Notes under the pieces: generated by a model
Databases searched by the model: none
The model's input: the letters and a program-made list of their open reading frames with translations, nothing else
Told to the model about the DNA's origin: nothing
Part shown: positions 1-7,286 of the stretch, one piece after another
How the letters are laid out: the number at the start of each line of letters is the position of its first letter
Position numbering within the stretch: position 1 is the stretch's first letter
DNA from: an uncultured Coriobacteriaceae bacterium
GTDB taxonomy: Bacteria > Actinomycetota > Coriobacteriia > Coriobacteriales > Atopobiaceae
NCBI GenBank assembly: GCA_900552935.1
Contig: USBN01000029.1
Coordinates: forward strand, 1 to 18,319
DNA: 18,319 nucleotides
Reading direction: 5' to 3'
Position numbers and translations under genes: made by a program

Positions 1-1611
1 CGCAAGGAATGCGCGCACATGTTCGGCTGGGACGCCACGCCCGAACGCGTCGTCGTCGAGACGATGCTCGTCGGCGGCGGCTTCGGCGGCAAGGAGGACG
101 TCTCCGTCCAGCACCTTGCCGCACTGGCGGCGGTGCACTTCGGCCGCGCGGTCAAGTGCCGCCTCACGCGCCAGGAGTCGATCAACTTCCATCCGAAGCG
201 CCACCCGATGGAGGGTACCTTCACGCTCGGTTGCGACGCCGAGGGCAACTTCACCGCGCTCGACTGCGAGATCAACTTCGACACGGGCGCCTACGCGAGC
301 CTGTGCGGCCCGGTCCTCGAGCGTGCCTGCACTCACTCCGTCGGCCCCTACAAGTACCAGAACACCGACATCCGCGGCTACGGCTACTACACCAACAACC
401 CGCCTTCCGGCGCCTTCCGCGGCTTCGGCGTGTGCCAGAGCGAGTTCGCGCTCGAGAGCCTCATCGACATCCTTGCCGAGAAGGTCGGGCTGGACCCGTG
501 GGAGATTCGCTACCGCAATGCCATTGAGCCGGGCGAGGTCCTCCCGAACGGCCAGATTGCGGACTGCTCCACCGCCCTCAAGGAGACTCTCGAGGCCGTG
601 AAGGACGCCTACTACGCGCATCCCGGCCATGCGGGTATCGCCTGCGCGATGAAGAACTCGGGCGTCGGCGTTGGCCTTCCGGACGCGGGTCGCTGCAACA
701 TCCGCGTCGAGCATGGCCGCGCCGTGGTCTATGCCGCCACGTCCGACATCGGACAAGGCTGCAACACGGTCTTCCTGCAGGACGTCTCCGAGGCCTGCGG
801 CCTTCCGCGCGAGCGCATCGAAAACGGCGAGTGCTCGACCGAGAACGCGCCTGACTCCGGAACCACCTCCGGCTCCCGCCAGACGGTGGTCACGGGCGAG
901 GCCGTCCGCGGCGCCTCGTTCCTGCTGCGTGACGCCATGATCGCCTACGAGCGCGACCACACCCTCCCCGAGGGACCTGTCAGCGCCAAGGGCGACGGCA
1001 AGAGCTTCTCGTTCGCGGACGGCACGAGCTTCGAGGTGCCCGCCGCCGAGCTCGTCCCCGGCAACACCCGCACGGCGGCCGATCCCGTCGCCGCGCTCGA
1101 GGCGCTCGAGGGCAAGGAGTTCTTCTACGAGTATCTCGAGCCCACCGACAAGCTCGGCGCCGACGTCCCCAACGCGAAGAGCCACATCTGCTACGGATTC
1201 GCCACGCATGTGGTCGTGCTCGATGACGAAGGTCGCGTGACCGATGTCTACGCCGCGCACGATTCCGGCAAGGTCGTGAACCCGATCGCCATCCAGGGCC
1301 AGATCGAGGGCGGCGTCCTCATGGGCATGGGATACGCGCTTACGGAGGACCTGGGGCTCGAGGACTGCGTCCCCGCCGCCGGGTACGGCAAGCTGGGGCT
1401 CTTCCGTGCGACGGACATCCCCGACATCCATGCCATCTACGTCGAGCGTGACGAGCAGCTGCCCGTCGCCTATGGTGGCAAGGGCATCGGCGAGATCGCG
1501 ACCATCCCGACCGCCCCGGCCGTCCAGAACGCTTATCGCGCCCTTGACGGTAAACTTCGCCCGAACCTTCCGATGGTCGATACCTATTACTCTCGAAAGA
1601 GGGCAAAATAG
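1..1611 (+). CDS. Molybdenum hydroxylase, selenium-dependent xanthine dehydrogenase (XdhD-like), 3' part
   Basis: The frame is open from base 1, so the gene starts before the window; the ATG at 19 is internal. About 536 C-terminal residues are visible, all from the molybdopterin-binding part. GGGFGGKED (codons 73-99) is the hallmark loop of the xanthine dehydrogenase/aldehyde oxidase family, GAFRGFG follows near 410-430, and GKGIGE near 1477-1494 carries the expected active-site Glu (codon 1492-1494). From memory, the stretch around VLPNGQIAD, IACAMKN and the C-terminal VDTYYSR resembles the selenium-dependent xanthine dehydrogenase family (E. coli XdhD-like, usually about 850-950 residues with an N-terminal 2Fe-2S region) more than the XdhA type encoded further on. 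The selenium here would be a labile cofactor, not selenocysteine. The gap to the ABC transporter gene is 105 bases with no terminator seen, so co-transcription is likely. Family call firm, selenium subtype less so; the substrate is probably xanthine or a related purine. Confidence 0.85.
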   Translation, partial: RKECAHMFGWDATPERVVVETMLVGGGFGGKEDVSVQHLAALAAVHFGRAVKCRLTRQESINFHPKRHPMEGTFTLGCDAEGNFTALDCEINFDTGAYASLCGPVLERACTHSVGPYKYQNTDIRGYGYYTNNPPSGAFRGFGVCQSEFALESLIDILAEKVGLDPWEIRYRNAIEPGEVLPNGQIADCSTALKETLEAVKDAYYAHPGHAGIACAMKNSGVGVGLPDAGRCNIRVEHGRAVVYAATSDIGQGCNTVFLQDVSEACGLPRERIENGECSTENAPDSGTTSGSRQTVVTGEAVRGASFLLRDAMIAYERDHTLPEGPVSAKGDGKSFSFADGTSFEVPAAELVPGNTRTAADPVAALEALEGKEFFYEYLEPTDKLGADVPNAKSHICYGFATHVVVLDDEGRVTDVYAAHDSGKVVNPIAIQGQIEGGVLMGMGYALTEDLGLEDCVPAAGYGKLGLFRATDIPDIHAIYVERDEQLPVAYGGKGIGEIATIPTAPAVQNAYRALDGKLRPNLPMVDTYYSRKRAK

Positions 1612-1716
1612 GACATTAACAGAAGGCATAGTGGGTTGGTAAGCTGACAGTAATGACAGGGAAACAGCCCAGGTGGAAAATATCTCTGAAGGCACGCGAT
1701 TGGAAAGGTGGTAGCT

Positions 1717-3228
1717 ATGGCCGAGTTGCTGCGCATGGACAACATCAGCAAGGCATTCGGCACGTTCTACGCGAACAAGAACGTAAACCTCGATATCGAG
1801 CAAGGCGAGGTACATACGCTTCTTGGTGAGAACGGTGCCGGCAAGTCGACGCTCATGAACGTCCTCATCGGCCTTTACCAGCCAACTGACGGGCACATCT
1901 TCATGCGCGGGCAGGAGGTGCACATCACCAACCCCGGCGTCGCCGTCGAGCATGGTATCGGCATGGTCCACCAGCACTTCATGCTCATCGAGGACATGAC
2001 GGGTCTCGAGAACATCATCCTGGGCGACAAGCGTCACAACTCGCCGCTGCTCCAGATCGCGGATGACCGTAAGGCCATCGAGGAGCTCATGGATCGCTAC
2101 GGCATGGAGATCGACCTCGATGAGAAGGTCGGCGACATGTCTATCGGTATGCAGCAGCGCGTCGAGATCATGAAGGTCCTGTTCCGTGGCGCCGACCTCG
2201 TCATCCTCGACGAGCCCACTGCCGTCCTGACGGACCTCGAGGTCGAGGGCCTGTTCGACATCATGCACTCGCTCACCGCCGAGGGTAAGTCCGTCATCTT
2301 CATCTCCCACAAGATGCGCGAGGTCATGCGCATCTCCGATCGCGTGACGGTCCTCCGCCGTGGTGAGACCATCGAGACGGTCCGCGTCGCGGATACCACC
2401 GAGCAGGAGCTCGCGGACCTTATGATCGGCCAGAAGTTCACGGAGAGCACCTACCAGAAGGTCACGGACGCCTCCGAGACCGCCTTCGAGCTCAAGGGAG
2501 TCTCCTACCAGCCCGAGGTCAAGCACGGCGGCCTCAAGAACGTGTCGCTTGCCATCCACAAGGGCGAGATTCTCGGCGTCGCCGGCATCGACGGCAACGG
2601 CCAGAGCCAGCTCGCCGCCCTCGTCACGGGCCTTCTCAAGCCCGAGTCCGGCGAGGTCATCGGTCCCGACGGTTCTGCCATCGGCCTCTTCAGCCCGAGC
2701 GCCTTCATCGAAACCGGCCTTGGCAACATCCCCGAGGACCGCAACAAGATGGGCCTTGTCGGTGACATGACGGTCGCCGAGAACCTCGTGCTCAAGGCCA
2801 CCGAGGACGAGCGCTTCTCCGCCGGTCACGGCGCCTGGCTCAAGCTCGACGCCATCCGCGAGCACGCCGAGCGCCTTCGTGAGGAGAACGACATCCGCTG
2901 CACCTCCGTCGAGCAGACCGCCCGCTCGCTCTCCGGTGGCAACCAGCAGAAGGTCATCCTCGCCCGCGAGCTCGACGCCCACCCGAAGCTTCTCGTGGCC
3001 GTCTATCCCACGCGCGGCCTCGACATCGGAGCCACCGAGTTCATCCATGATCAGATCATCGCCCAGCGCGACGCCGGATGCGCGGTCCTTCTCATCTCCG
3101 CGGACTTCGATGAGGTGCTGAAGCTCTCGGATCGCATCACGGTCCTGTTCGAGGGCGAGATCATGGGCACGTATCCTGGCGCGAATCCTCCCATCAAGGA
3201 GATTTCGCTCGCCATGGCAGGAAAGTAG
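1717..3228 (+). CDS. ABC transporter ATP-binding protein, BMP-type nucleoside importer (double ATPase)
   Basis: A 503-residue protein with two fused ABC ATPase domains, the layout of NupO/YufO/RbsA-like importers that power nucleoside or sugar uptake at the inner face of the membrane. Domain 1 is canonical: Walker A GENGAGKST (37-45), Q-loop Gln86, signature MSIGMQQ (141-147), Walker B ILDEP with Asp165-Glu166. Domain 2 has a degenerate Walker A, GIDGNGQSQ (290-298, Gln in place of Lys), an intact signature LSGGNQQ (405-411), and VAVYPT where a Walker B Asp-Glu would be (Val429-Tyr430). Loss of the second catalytic site is usual in this family. ATG 1717 is chosen because AAAGGTGG lies 5 bases upstream; an in-frame GTG at 1708 lacks a ribosome site. 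Two permease genes follow within 14 bases, so the three form one operon. Confidence 0.92.
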   Translation: MAELLRMDNISKAFGTFYANKNVNLDIEQGEVHTLLGENGAGKSTLMNVLIGLYQPTDGHIFMRGQEVHITNPGVAVEHGIGMVHQHFMLIEDMTGLENIILGDKRHNSPLLQIADDRKAIEELMDRYGMEIDLDEKVGDMSIGMQQRVEIMKVLFRGADLVILDEPTAVLTDLEVEGLFDIMHSLTAEGKSVIFISHKMREVMRISDRVTVLRRGETIETVRVADTTEQELADLMIGQKFTESTYQKVTDASETAFELKGVSYQPEVKHGGLKNVSLAIHKGEILGVAGIDGNGQSQLAALVTGLLKPESGEVIGPDGSAIGLFSPSAFIETGLGNIPEDRNKMGLVGDMTVAENLVLKATEDERFSAGHGAWLKLDAIREHAERLREENDIRCTSVEQTARSLSGGNQQKVILARELDAHPKLLVAVYPTRGLDIGATEFIHDQIIAQRDAGCAVLLISADFDEVLKLSDRITVLFEGEIMGTYPGANPPIKEISLAMAGK

Positions 3229-3241
3229 GAGGGGAGGGACA

Positions 3242-4357
3242 GTGGCTGACAACAAGAAGAAGGCAGTGCCCTCGAAGAAGGGTGCCCTGAGCGAGGAACA
3301 GCTGCGCGAGAAGCGCCTGACGATCATCACGCCGGTTGTGTCCGTGCTCCTTGCCCTCATCATCGGCGCGATCATCATCGCCTGCCTCGGCAAGAACCCG
3401 ATTACGGGCTATGCCGCGATGCTGAAGGGCTCTCTTGGCGATATCGGCAAGATTGGCAAGACGCTTGAGCGTGCCTGCCCGCTGATCTTCACGGGCCTTG
3501 CCGCCGTGTTCGCCTACAAGTGCGGTGTGTTCAATCTTGGCGGCGAGGGCCAGTTCATCATGGGTGCCTCCGCCTCCGCGTACTTCGTGCTGAAGCTTGG
3601 CCTCACCGGCCCGTCCGGCATCGCGGTGGGCCTCGTCGTGGGCATCGTCTTCGGCGGTCTGTGGGCGCTCCTCCCGGGTATCCTCAAGATCACTCGAGGG
3701 CTCAACGAGATGATCACGACGATCATGTTCAACTACATCGCCCTGTACTTCATGGAGTTTCTCTACAAGAACGTCTACTCCGACCAGGGCCTGCCCCAGA
3801 CTCCCGCCATGCCCAAGTCCGCGCACCTCATGGACATCGGTCCCGCGCACTTTGGCGTCCTGATCGCCATTATCCTCGGCATCCTCGTCTGGTACGTGAT
3901 CTTCCGCACGTCCTTCGGCTTCAAGATTCGTGCCGTGGGCATGAGCCCCACCGCTGCCAAGGTCAACGGCTTCCCCGTTCGCACGCTCGTGCTGCTCGCC
4001 TTCGTCATCTCCGGCGCCATCGCCGGCCTCGGCGGCGCCATCGAGCTCTTTGGCAAGACGCCGTTCCGCCTCGCTGACGGCTTTGGCTCCGGCTTCGGCT
4101 TCGACGGCGTGGCAATCGCGCTTATCGCGCAGCTCAACCCGCTTGGCGCCATCGTTGTCGCCCTGCTCTTCGGCGTGCTCTCCACGGGCGGCACGATGAT
4201 GCAGTCCGTCATCGGCGTTCCCACGGCGATCATCGACATCATTCGTGGTCTCATCATCATCTTCGCCGTCGCGGGCATGGCCCTGGTGAAGCTGCCCAAG
4301 GTCAAGGCGTACATCGCCTCGCTGGGCAAGAACAAGAAAGCTGAGGTGAAGGCGTAA
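3242..4357 (+). CDS. ABC transporter permease, BMP-type nucleoside importer (subunit 1)
   Basis: A 371-residue multi-spanning membrane protein of the branched-chain-type permease superfamily (BPD_transp_2), NupP/YufP-like. It has a Lys-rich cytoplasmic N-terminus, a first membrane segment near residues 30-50, and about eight hydrophobic segments in total. VFNLGGEGQ (around residues 97-105) and LNEMITTIMFNYIA (near 154-167) are typical of nucleoside importer permeases. The start is GTG at 3242: AGGAGG overlapping the previous stop codon lies 9 bases upstream, and no better ATG exists. The stop overlaps the next start as TAATG (4355-4359), which indicates translational coupling. With its partner it would form the membrane channel for nucleosides delivered by the lipoprotein at 5548. 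The exact substrate cannot be read from sequence. Confidence 0.9.
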   Translation: MADNKKKAVPSKKGALSEEQLREKRLTIITPVVSVLLALIIGAIIIACLGKNPITGYAAMLKGSLGDIGKIGKTLERACPLIFTGLAAVFAYKCGVFNLGGEGQFIMGASASAYFVLKLGLTGPSGIAVGLVVGIVFGGLWALLPGILKITRGLNEMITTIMFNYIALYFMEFLYKNVYSDQGLPQTPAMPKSAHLMDIGPAHFGVLIAIILGILVWYVIFRTSFGFKIRAVGMSPTAAKVNGFPVRTLVLLAFVISGAIAGLGGAIELFGKTPFRLADGFGSGFGFDGVAIALIAQLNPLGAIVVALLFGVLSTGGTMMQSVIGVPTAIIDIIRGLIIIFAVAGMALVKLPKVKAYIASLGKNKKAEVKA

Positions 4358-5289
4358 TGGATTTCATGGTTGCGCTTCCCACCATCGTCAGGGCGATGGC
4401 TATGGGCGCCGTACCCATCCTGCTCGCCGCCCTGGGCGAGGTCTTCTCCGAGCGTGCCGGTATGGTCAACATCGGCCTTGAGGGAATCATGGCCGTGGGC
4501 GCCTTCGTGGCGTTCGCCGTTGGCAAGGTCACGGGCAACCTCTGGCTCGGCCTGCTCGTCGGCATGGCCGCGGGCGTGCTCATCAACATGATCTACGCGT
4601 TCTGCACGGTCACCCTCTGCTCTGACCAGGTGGTCACGAGTATGGCTGTCAACATCCTCGCGCCGGCCATCGCGCTCTTCGGCTACAACCTGTTCGTCGG
4701 CTCCAACCCCGAGAACGCCACCGGCGCACAGATGCCCAACATCGCTATTCCCGGCCTGTGTGATCTCCCGGTCATCGGCAACGGCATGTTCAACCAGTCG
4801 CTGCTTGCCTACATCGCGTTCCTCCTCGTGCCCGTGGTCGCCTTCTTCTTCAAGCGCTGCCGCGCCGGTCTGTCGTTCCGCTCCGTGGGCGAGAAGCCCC
4901 AGGCCGCAGAGACCCTGGGCATCAACGTCATTCGCACCAAGTACGTGGCCTGCATCCTGTGTGGCGCTCTTGCCGCTGCGGGCGGCGCCTTCCTCACGAT
5001 CTGCTACACGCCGATCTACACGAACGGCATCGTCGCGGGTCGCGGCTTCATCGCGCTGGCGACGGTCATCTTTGGCCGCTGGAGTGCCGTGGGCGTCATG
5101 CTCGCGAGCCTGCTCTTTGGCTTCTTCGATGGTGTGAACGTCGCCCTTCAGGCTCAGTTCCAGTCTGCGCCGGTCATGTTCTTCAAGATGATTCCGTATA
5201 TCTTCACGATCGTGGCCCTTGTGTTCTTTGGCTCGAAGCACGCTGGCCCGAAGGCCAACGGTCAGCCGTATAACCGCGAGAGCCGTTAG
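4357..5289 (+). CDS. ABC transporter permease, BMP-type nucleoside importer (subunit 2)
   Basis: A 310-residue hydrophobic protein, NupQ/YufQ-like. The N-terminus begins directly with a membrane segment and carries ERAGMVNIGLEGIM (about residues 31-44), the conserved loop of BPD_transp_2 permeases in nucleoside importers; SFRSVGEKPQAAETLGINV (about 171-189) corresponds to the cytoplasmic coupling region. About eight hydrophobic segments are visible, ending in a short polar tail. It starts within the stop codon of the first permease (TAATG). Two related permeases after a double ATPase is the standard plan, giving a heterodimeric channel. It is followed by a strong hairpin at 5299-5332 before the binding-protein gene. 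Confidence 0.9.
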   Translation: MDFMVALPTIVRAMAMGAVPILLAALGEVFSERAGMVNIGLEGIMAVGAFVAFAVGKVTGNLWLGLLVGMAAGVLINMIYAFCTVTLCSDQVVTSMAVNILAPAIALFGYNLFVGSNPENATGAQMPNIAIPGLCDLPVIGNGMFNQSLLAYIAFLLVPVVAFFFKRCRAGLSFRSVGEKPQAAETLGINVIRTKYVACILCGALAAAGGAFLTICYTPIYTNGIVAGRGFIALATVIFGRWSAVGVMLASLLFGFFDGVNVALQAQFQSAPVMFFKMIPYIFTIVALVFFGSKHAGPKANGQPYNRESR

Positions 5290-5298
5290 CGATACAAT

Positions 5299-5332
5299 GA
5301 GACGGTGATCCGCGGGGGTGGGTCACCGTCTC
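5299..5332 (+). terminator. Strong hairpin after the permease genes, possible attenuator or mRNA 3' stabiliser
   Basis: A 13-bp stem (5299-5311 pairing with 5320-5332, one G-T wobble) around an 8-base loop begins 9 bases after the permease stop codon. No run of T follows, so it is not a textbook intrinsic terminator. A stable hairpin between transporter genes and a binding-protein gene often marks partial termination or RNA processing that lets the two parts be expressed at different levels. That role is inferred here. Confidence 0.45.
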
Positions 5333-5390
5333 GTGTACAGCTTATATTTGGCGTCAGGTCGAGCGGACTTATGGGTTTCACTTGTCTTGG

Positions 5391-5528
5391 CGCAAGGCAG
5401 GGACGGCATGGGCAGGCTTCGTTTGGTCCGTCCGCCTTGCAGATGGCATTACCTGCCTGATTCGGCAGAGGCGTTTAGTTTCATGCGTACGTGCACCAGG
5501 CTTTAAACGTGGGGCGTAAAAGAGCCCC
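5391..5528 (+). promoter_or_regulatory. Structured leader upstream of the binding-protein gene
   Basis: Four consecutive inverted repeats fill this stretch. The first is 5392-5406 with 5428-5440 (GCAAGGC and GGACGG arms, 13 pairs with a two-base bulge). The second is CTGCC 5453-5457 with GGCAG 5464-5468. The third is CGTTTA 5472-5477 with TAAACG 5504-5509. The fourth is GGGGC 5511-5515 with GCCCC 5524-5528, just before the ribosome binding site at 5535-5541. I do not recognise a known riboswitch; the purine aptamer core was looked for and not seen. It could be a cis-regulatory RNA or simply a structured 5' end. No convincing promoter was identified in the gap. Confidence 0.4.
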
Positions 5529-5547
5529 GGAAAAGAAGGGAAGCACC

Positions 5548-6633
5548 ATGAGCAAGAACATCAATCGTCGTCAGTTCGTCGCCGGTGGCGCCACCGCCGC
5601 TGCGGCCCTCGCCCTCACCGCGTGTGGCGGCTCTGACTCTGGCTCCGCCAGCACTGGCTCCGCCGAGAAGAGCTCCTACAAGGTCGCTATGATTATGAGC
5701 GGCATTATTACCGACGGCGGCTGGGACCAGGCCCACTATGAGTCCCTCAAGCGCGCCATTGACTCCCACCCCAACTGGGAGATGCTCGAGCCCAAGGAGA
5801 ACGTCGCCAACGCCGACGCCGCCACCGCCGCCGAGTCCTACGTTGACCAGGACGTCGACCTGATCGTCGGCAACGGCAACCAGTTTGCCTCCACCTGGGC
5901 TGAGGTCGCCTCTGATGCCGCCGAGTCTCACCCCAACGTCCACTTCCTGATCACCAACACCAACCCCGAGCAGGAGCTCGCTGACTACGAGAGCACCGAC
6001 AACGTCGAGACCGTTCTTCCTGACTTCACGCAGCTCGGCGCCCTCGCTGGTGTCATCGCCGGTCTCATGACCCAGACGAAGTCCATCGGCTTCATCGGTG
6101 GCATGAAGCTCCCGAGCACGCTCGCCAAGTACAGCGCCTACCTCGCCGCTGCCCAGAAGATCGACTCCTCCATCCAGGGCCAGTACAACTTCGAGGCCGG
6201 CTTCTCCGACGCCGCGAAGGGCACCCAGCTCACCGAGCAGTGGATCAACTCCAAGAACGTCGACGTTATGTGGGGCGACGCCTCCGCGGTCGACAACGGT
6301 TCCCGTAAGGCCCTCGAGGCCGCCGGTGCCGACACCCACTTCGACATCGCTCAGCCGATCGACATCCTCGGCGACGACCAGCCGACCGTCATCGCTTCCA
6401 CGGTGACTGACTGGAAGATCGACCAGGCCATGGACGAGATCGAGGCTGGCACCTTCGGTGGCGGCAAGGCCATCACCGCTAACATGGACAACGGCGGCGT
6501 TACCCTCGGCAAGTTCTCCGACAAGGTCCCGTCTGACGTCCAGGATAAGATCAACGAGTACGCCGATCAGATCAAGGCCGGCACCTACCTGAGCGACTCC
6601 GAGATCGAGGCCATTCAGTCCACGCTCGGCTAG
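5548..6633 (+). CDS. BMP-family nucleoside-binding lipoprotein, Tat-type signal
   Basis: A 361-residue substrate-binding protein of the basic membrane protein (Bmp/PnrA-like) family, the extracytoplasmic receptor for the importer encoded upstream. The N-terminus has a twin-arginine motif (N-R-R-Q-F-V, residues 6-11), an Ala-rich hydrophobic core and the lipobox LTAC with Cys26 as the lipid-anchored residue, then a Gly/Ser linker. The mature protein begins with VAMIMSGIITDGGWDQAHY, the family's first strand and ligand loop; VDLIVGNG and IGFIGGM are further Bmp-like blocks. ATG 5548 is chosen for GAAGGGA 6 bases upstream and because the signal peptide starts here; an upstream in-frame ATG at 5491 has no such support. 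In many relatives the binding-protein gene comes first in the operon; here it is last, behind a 258-base gap. Purine nucleosides are the likely ligand from context. Confidence 0.9.
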   Translation: MSKNINRRQFVAGGATAAAALALTACGGSDSGSASTGSAEKSSYKVAMIMSGIITDGGWDQAHYESLKRAIDSHPNWEMLEPKENVANADAATAAESYVDQDVDLIVGNGNQFASTWAEVASDAAESHPNVHFLITNTNPEQELADYESTDNVETVLPDFTQLGALAGVIAGLMTQTKSIGFIGGMKLPSTLAKYSAYLAAAQKIDSSIQGQYNFEAGFSDAAKGTQLTEQWINSKNVDVMWGDASAVDNGSRKALEAAGADTHFDIAQPIDILGDDQPTVIASTVTDWKIDQAMDEIEAGTFGGGKAITANMDNGGVTLGKFSDKVPSDVQDKINEYADQIKAGTYLSDSEIEAIQSTLG

Positions 6634-6770
6634 TCTGGCTAACTCGCGTTTGAGCCGAGGGGTCGGGTGCGGTTGTGACGAAGTTGCAACGCGCGTCCGC
6701 GTGGCTGAGACAGTCGACGTGAGGTCGAAGTTGTTGTCGTTCGGCTAGAGCTAAAGACAATCGGCTATTT

Positions 6771-6802
6771 GGCCGGGATGCCAAGTGCGTCCCGGCCTTT
6801 TT
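6771..6802 (+). terminator. Intrinsic terminator after the nucleoside importer operon
   Basis: The stem GGCCGGGA (6771-6778) pairs perfectly with TCCCGGCC (6790-6797) and extends by a T-G and a G-C pair (6779-6780 with 6788-6789) around a 7-base loop. Five T follow immediately (6798-6802). It lies 137 bases past the binding-protein stop and separates the importer operon from xdhABC. Confidence 0.9.
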
Positions 6803-7286
6803 GCGCCGCGAACGCGAGGCCGCGCGTGGGTTGGGGTGTCCACGCTGCGTGCAATCCGTCCACCAGCGTCTCGCAAATACCCAATTATTGTCCACAAGTC
6901 CGTGCCTCACTGTGCACTCGCCCTGGTTCCAGCGCAATGCAAACATGGCTCCGCGCATCGCGGGGCCGCACGCATCTGCGGAATCCGATCTTCGCACTCT
7001 AGCGTTAAACTCACACAGCTATAACGCCCAGGTCAAAGGGGTTGTTTCGTAATTTGTGCTCCCTTGCCAGCCACCCGGTATTCCCGGCCGTTCGCCGTCC
7101 AAAAGTAGGCCCGCGCTGCTCGCTTGGCTAACCTTTTGTTAGCCAGCAAGACTTCTCATCAGAGAACGTCGCTTGCCATGGGGCGTTTAAGGATTCGCGT
7201 TCGCGAGTGCCGCCGCGCCTAGCTATACGGGGCTGAGTCCCCACGCGCGCCCGGGAAGCGCGCAACAATTCCATAAGGAGGACGTC
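6803..7286 (+). promoter_or_regulatory. Long non-coding leader region before xdhA
   Basis: 484 bases without a credible gene; the short frames here lack family features and ribosome sites. Several small hairpins are visible: GCGTGG 6824-6829 with CCACGC 6840-6845; CCGCG-CAT-CGCGG 6951-6963; CCGCA 6966-6970 with TGCGG 6977-6981; the perfect inverted repeat at 7125-7145; GGGG 7229-7232 with CCCC 7239-7242; and GCGCGC 7245-7250 with GCGCGC 7258-7263, which ends 11 bases before the AAGGAGG at 7275-7281. The promoter of xdhABC must lie here, but no good -35/-10 pair was found. A molybdenum-cofactor riboswitch would be a plausible occupant for a molybdoenzyme operon, but I cannot confirm it by eye. 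Confidence 0.5.
7125..7145. repeat. Perfect inverted repeat, candidate operator or hairpin
   Basis: TGGCTAAC (7125-7132) and GTTAGCCA (7138-7145) are perfect inverted copies separated by CTTTT. It lies 142 bases upstream of the xdhA start, and its AT content contrasts with the GC-rich surroundings. Size and symmetry suit a dimeric repressor or activator site for the xanthine dehydrogenase operon; a small RNA hairpin is the alternative. Confidence 0.4.

Noticed and set aside
1612..1716. Possible riboswitch or promoter between the XdhD-like gene and the ABC ATPase gene
   Set aside because: Only 105 bases, with a short TGACAG repeat and no stable hairpin or recognisable -35/-10 pair; simple operon spacing is sufficient.
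3775..5241. 488-residue minus-strand open frame opposite the two permease genes
   Set aside because: It spans two well-supported permease genes and reads as a charged His/Arg/Glu-rich shadow without any motif.
5333..5547. Purine or 2'-deoxyguanosine riboswitch before the binding-protein gene
   Set aside because: The conserved purine aptamer loops and the typical three-helix spacing could not be found; the hairpins present do not fit that fold.
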